A DNA stretch of 64,000 bases from Chlorokybus atmophyticus (lineage: Eukaryota > Streptophyta > Chlorokybophyceae > Chlorokybales > Chlorokybaceae), in the NCBI GenBank assembly GCA_009103225.1, contig RHPI01000797.1, positions 781,939 to 845,938 on the forward strand, written 5' to 3'. This document shows positions 60,183-64,000 of the stretch, in pieces. A program made the position numbers and the translations under genes. Every line of letters begins with the position of its first letter. The first letter of the stretch is position 1. Under the pieces are notes generated by a model. It had not been told where the DNA came from. It saw only the letters and a program-made list of their open reading frames with translations, and did no database searches.

Positions 60183-63100
60183 ATGGGGGATTACTACCAG
60201 CCTGGCCACGGCCGCGGCCAGGGGTTCCCGCTGGGGCCCGCGAACGGTGGCTCTGACCAGCAGGCAGGCTCCCGCAGCCTGGCACGGTGAGGGCTGGAGC
60301 TTGCTGGCCGCCTCTGGAGATTGCGAGCTGTTTGATCAGTGCCGTTAGCTATGTTGCACCAGTTGGTTACCCAACTGCAAACGGGAGCTTCTTGCACTGG
60401 GTTAACCTTAGATCTGCGTCACACTTTCTACTGCAAGTGACATGCGTCAGTCGTACACGTGCATTGCCTACATGTCTGCCGAACAGGCAGTGCACATTGC
60501 ATGCTGTCTTATTTGCTAAATCTCCTCTTACCCAAAACAGCATCAACTATATTGCACAAGCACTAGGGTCTGGTCATTGTAGCTGCAGGCATACACGTGC
60601 AGACACAAGGCAGAAATTGGAGTTTATTACTTTTAGGACTTGGCTGTTTGGTGTACGCGGCAGCAATTTCATATGGTTATCACCAGCTTATGTTGGGATG
60701 GTCCGGTTGGGGTCAAGTTACTGCAACTGCTCTCAGCATAACATGAGTTCAGCAGCAATCAATGCGCCACTGGAGTCTGCGTTTATTGTCTTCAGCGGTT
60801 GCTGTAAGATCCGAGCACCATCTCTTTTGCAGAGAAAATGGTGATTACCGCAATCATGACAATGGTCCCTCCACATCGCGCCGCTCGTTTTCAAGGAATT
60901 CTTCCGAGGACAACCATGTACAGAGACGAATACAAGTAAGCTAGTTTTCCAGTAACTCTTTGAGTAACCAGGGCTATGTTGCTGCGCATTGCCGACATCT
61001 GTAACACAAGCTGTCCGCAACTCTTGCATGTTGTCCTGTCCTGTGAGACATGGTCATGGGGTTTTCCGCAGTCTGCCTGCGGCATGCAGCACTACAGCAG
61101 TTACGCACTGGTTGTCAATGTCAATACTTGAGCTAAATTGACGTACTAAACAATTTGCACGCCATGCTTGGTCAGCGATATCTCAGTGGATATGGCGTAC
61201 ACATTGTCTTTGCTGTTTGTGGTAGTTGGTATGCTCCTTCTGATCTTGGCAGGGCAACTGACATTGTGCTTTGTTGCAGCTGCCATTCTACGCAGGCAAT
61301 GGTCACCGCGACGCCGACAATGAAACCCCTAGGCAGTATGGCTGGGTACCACCTGCCTTAGCAGAACACAATCATTGGAAGCATAACCATTGGAATGGGT
61401 TGACACCACCGCGTGGCTTGCCTTCTAACGGGCCTGCAGATCCAGCCATGATGCCGATGGTGCTGGACATTGAACCACCATCATACACAGCATGGCTGGA
61501 GGAACGGGACAGATTTTGGTCTGATGCTGGGACTGCGTCCGTCGCATCTAGTTTTTTGGCACGTTTGCATTCTGAGATTGAGGAATTCTGTATGCAAGTC
61601 ACTGCTGAGTGCGAGCGGAGGCGCCCGTATCAGCAGCTTGCAGTTAACCGGGTTACAAAGGCGCTAGCGGTGAGTGGAATGCACGTAACAGTCACACACA
61701 TACAGCATTCGCTCGTATTTGCAGCTGCCCTGCGTATCGTTGTGACTGCTTGACATATCGCCAGCCTTAAAGAGTCTGCTGCAGCTTATTGCAACTCAGC
61801 TTGAGGTCAGGCATGTGTTAACCTGTATCATATGCGTTGCAGGGCTTATGGCCGCGCGCAAACACGAAGATATTTGGCTCATACGCCACTGGCTTGATGT
61901 TACCAAGCAGTGATGTGGATGTAGTAGTTTGTCTTCCAAGGGGCTCTGACCCTAGCAAAGAGGCTGGCTATTTGGAAGGCAGGAACGGTAGACACATACG
62001 CGAGACCTACCTGCAGCATGCTGCTCGCCATTTACGAGACATGGATTGGGTGCAATCGGACTCCTTGAAAACCATTGACAAGACCGCTGTCCCTATTATA
62101 CAGCTAGTTGCCAAGCTGCCTAGAGTGCCAGAGGTGAGCAATGCAATCGGATGCAAGGTGTTGACTATAACCTTCTTCCATGACACCTTTGATGCCTAAA
62201 TGTGTGTGCGGGTATTGCAGCCATCAGAGGCAGCTCTTCCTACCACAACTGCACTGGAAAGCAATGGGGTCTACAGTGATAGCGAACGGCTTGAAACCCC
62301 CGAGCCTGCAACTAGTGTGCAGGATGACGATGTTAGGGTCCCGCTGGACATCAGCTTTGAAGGACCTACGCATAGCGGCATGCGCACTGTTAATTTGGTA
62401 CGCTGGTTGTATCTGTCTTTGTTCGCTGAGGTCAACATTTTGTGTGATGTTGCCATTGCATGCCATCTCACCTTCTGCAAGCTTGTGCACTTCGACGCCA
62501 TTGCAGGCCTATCACCTATATGTGCGTTGTCAGGTGCGCGACTTCCTGAAGCAGTTCCCATCACTTAGACCGTTGACACTAGTATTAAAGCAGTTTTTGA
62601 CTGAGCGCAATTTGCGCTACGCCTATACTGGTGGACTCAGCTCGTTTTGCTTGGTCCTCCTGATCACGCGCTTCTTACAGGCAAGTTGTTACATGCAGAA
62701 CAGCACAGATGCAGGGTATGCCTTGAGTGCTGGGCGTGACTTGAGGAGATTGATGCCAGCTGCAGTATTGCTGTCTACGCTGTGTTATATCTCACTGGGT
62801 GCTTCATGTGCTGCACAGCATCAGCACAGCCACTCAGGGAGGGTGCCACAGACCCAGAACTTGGGGAGGTTGTTAATGGATTTTCTTCATTTTTATGGTT
62901 ACGTGTTTGACCCACGGAGCACGTGCGTTGTAGTACGTGGCGGCGGCATGTTTGTGGAGAGGGCTCGCGAACACAGAATCGACCCACTCATGATTGAGGA
63001 CCCGCTCTGTTACTCCAACAACATCGGGCGCAATTGTTTCCGTATGCTGCAGTGCACCAAGGCTTTTGCTGATGCGCATGCGCAGCTCGAGGCCGAGTTT

Positions 63101-63187
63101 CAGGAGGCTAAGAAGCACTCTCGCCGCACAACTACTGAGCACGGCCTGCTGCAGCTGCTATTAGCGTCCTTTACTACAAGCGCATAA
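60183..63187 (+). CDS. TENT4: Non-canonical poly(A) polymerase, TENT4/Trf4 family
   Basis: Adds short 3' tails to RNA; in yeast and plants Trf4-type enzymes mark nuclear RNA for the exosome. Seven exons close in phase to 526 residues: 60183-60286, 60833-60935, 61280-61669, 61843-62133, 62221-62397, 62534-62680, 62819-63187. The catalytic nucleotidyltransferase motif is FGSYATGLMLPSSDVDVVV, with the third Asp in VRVPLDISF. The PAP-associated domain shows VRDFLKQFPSLRPLTLVLKQFL, YTGGLSSFCLVLLI, NLGRLLMDFLHFYGYVFD and DPLCYSNNIGRNCFRM. The N-terminal ~80 residues are Gly/Asn/Arg-rich. The ATG at 60183 is the only in-frame start in the first open exon. The intron at 62681 starts with GC (CAG|GCAAGT). 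Stop is TAA. Confidence 0.9.
62681..62682 (+). other. GC splice donor, TENT4 intron 6
   Basis: Exon ends ...CGCTTCTTACAG and the intron begins GCAAGT. Joining to the acceptor before 62819 gives TRFLQ-HQHSHSG in frame and keeps the family spacing between FCLVLLI and NLG. Confidence 0.75.
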
Positions 63188-64000
63188 CTGGCCTTTTTCT
63201 TTTTTCTTTGTATAGCTTGCTTAGATCGGCAGCTCACTGTTGACGCTCAGCGCAATCCTTTCGCCTCCACAGCCAAGTCATTGCTTGCGAAGGTGGTGAC
63301 GCCACTCTCACTCGGGCTGCAACATTGTTAAGAAGGGTGGTTGTCGATACACACGAGGTGTGTGTGTGGCAAAATGTAATTAATTCAAACCACCTGGTCA
63401 TCCTATGTAACTAGGTATGAGTAGCAGCTATGCACCCTTCATCTGGTATGCATCTGTTGCAGCTTGTTTCGTGCCAGACATTTCAACAAGCAACCATGCC
63501 CTTGAGGGATGCATTGCTAGCATGTACATGTGCCTCTGCCACCTTTGCATTGCAGGCGCCGCATTGGATCCCTTATACACATTCAGTACATAGGGTAGCT
63601 GGAGTGTATGTACATATGAAATCGCAAAATAGGACACGTGATGTCATGCTATGCCATGTATGCAATGCATACCATAGGCGTGTTCAAGCATCAGAGCTAG
63701 CCCACGCCCTTGGTATGTTGTGCTATATTGTGCACACAAGCCCACACCATCATTGCCCCTCATCTATAATATTTTGAATGCTCCCCACAATCGCAGCCAA
63801 GCCCATATGTATATATGATACAGATTTTGAAAGTTCAGGCGCGCTAAGCTCTGCCCTTGGGTCAATTAGCAAGTGTTACCTGGTGGCTTTTGTCCGATGT
63901 TATGCTCTTGTTGGTTGCTTGGTCAAGACAATTACGCCTACACCATGCTGCCTAGTTATGTATACTCCTTTATACCTGAAGCCAAACCATTGCCCCCCAC
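63188..64000. other. Downstream of TENT4, no gene seen
   Basis: Contains the 3' untranslated region of TENT4. An open frame at 63430-63777 is low in protein-like character and has no homology I recognise. Confidence 0.45.

Noticed and set aside
63430-63777. Gene downstream of TENT4
   Set aside because: Composition and lack of motifs suggest 3' noncoding sequence.

Overview
This window is nuclear DNA from a eukaryote with a flagellum, most likely a green-lineage (Viridiplantae) alga. The evidence is a beta-tubulin with a green-alga-like sequence, a CFAP298 orthologue needed for motile cilia, a plant-style TBC protein, a plant GEM-like GRAM protein, many short spliceosomal introns and a chromovirus LTR retrotransposon. 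The species cannot be named from the sequence. Termini of the recognised genes use TAA, TAG and TGA as stops, so the code is standard.

Layout, left to right. 1-1822 (-): glyoxalase II, running off the left edge. 2071-7776: two identical tRNA-Asp genes flanking a 5.6 kb AT-rich island with tandem and direct repeats and decayed ORFs. 7777-9433: a CAGCTG-rich stretch with a 48-bp palindrome. 9434-10614 (+): an unrecognised multi-exon gene. 11465-15702 (-): a plant-type TBC Rab-GAP with a coiled-coil tail. 16689-19795 (-): AATF/TRAUBE (Bfr2), a ribosome-biogenesis factor, with a small upstream ORF that ends 18 bases before its ATG. 20550-22414 (+): beta-tubulin. 25612-27567 (-): GEM-like GRAM protein. 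28687-32697 (+): a 996-residue protein with a disordered, repeat-rich N-terminus and an unidentified C-terminal domain. 33214-35245 (-): CFAP298. 35246-39471: a sequence gap and a second AT-rich island. 39472-43951 (+): a 13-exon unrecognised protein with Cys pairs. 44795-47150 (-): TBC1D20-like Rab-GAP with a C-terminal membrane anchor. 48861-59455: a pogo/Tigger-like DNA transposon (TA target duplication, 21-bp terminal inverted repeats) whose transposase is split by a 7.06 kb chromovirus (TSD CCAGG, LTRs about 1% diverged). 60183-63187 (+): a TENT4/Trf4 non-canonical poly(A) polymerase.

The host genes are a housekeeping mix. Beta-tubulin and CFAP298 belong to flagellar construction. Two Rab-GAPs act on membrane traffic. 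AATF and TENT4 both belong to nuclear/nucleolar RNA metabolism. There is no operon-like pathway cluster. Exon models were built by hand from splice sites, reading phase and family similarity; phases close throughout most models, and joints that could not be settled are flagged. Introns are rich in CA/TG and CAA/TTG repeats, and at least four, probably five, use a GC donor in place of GT.
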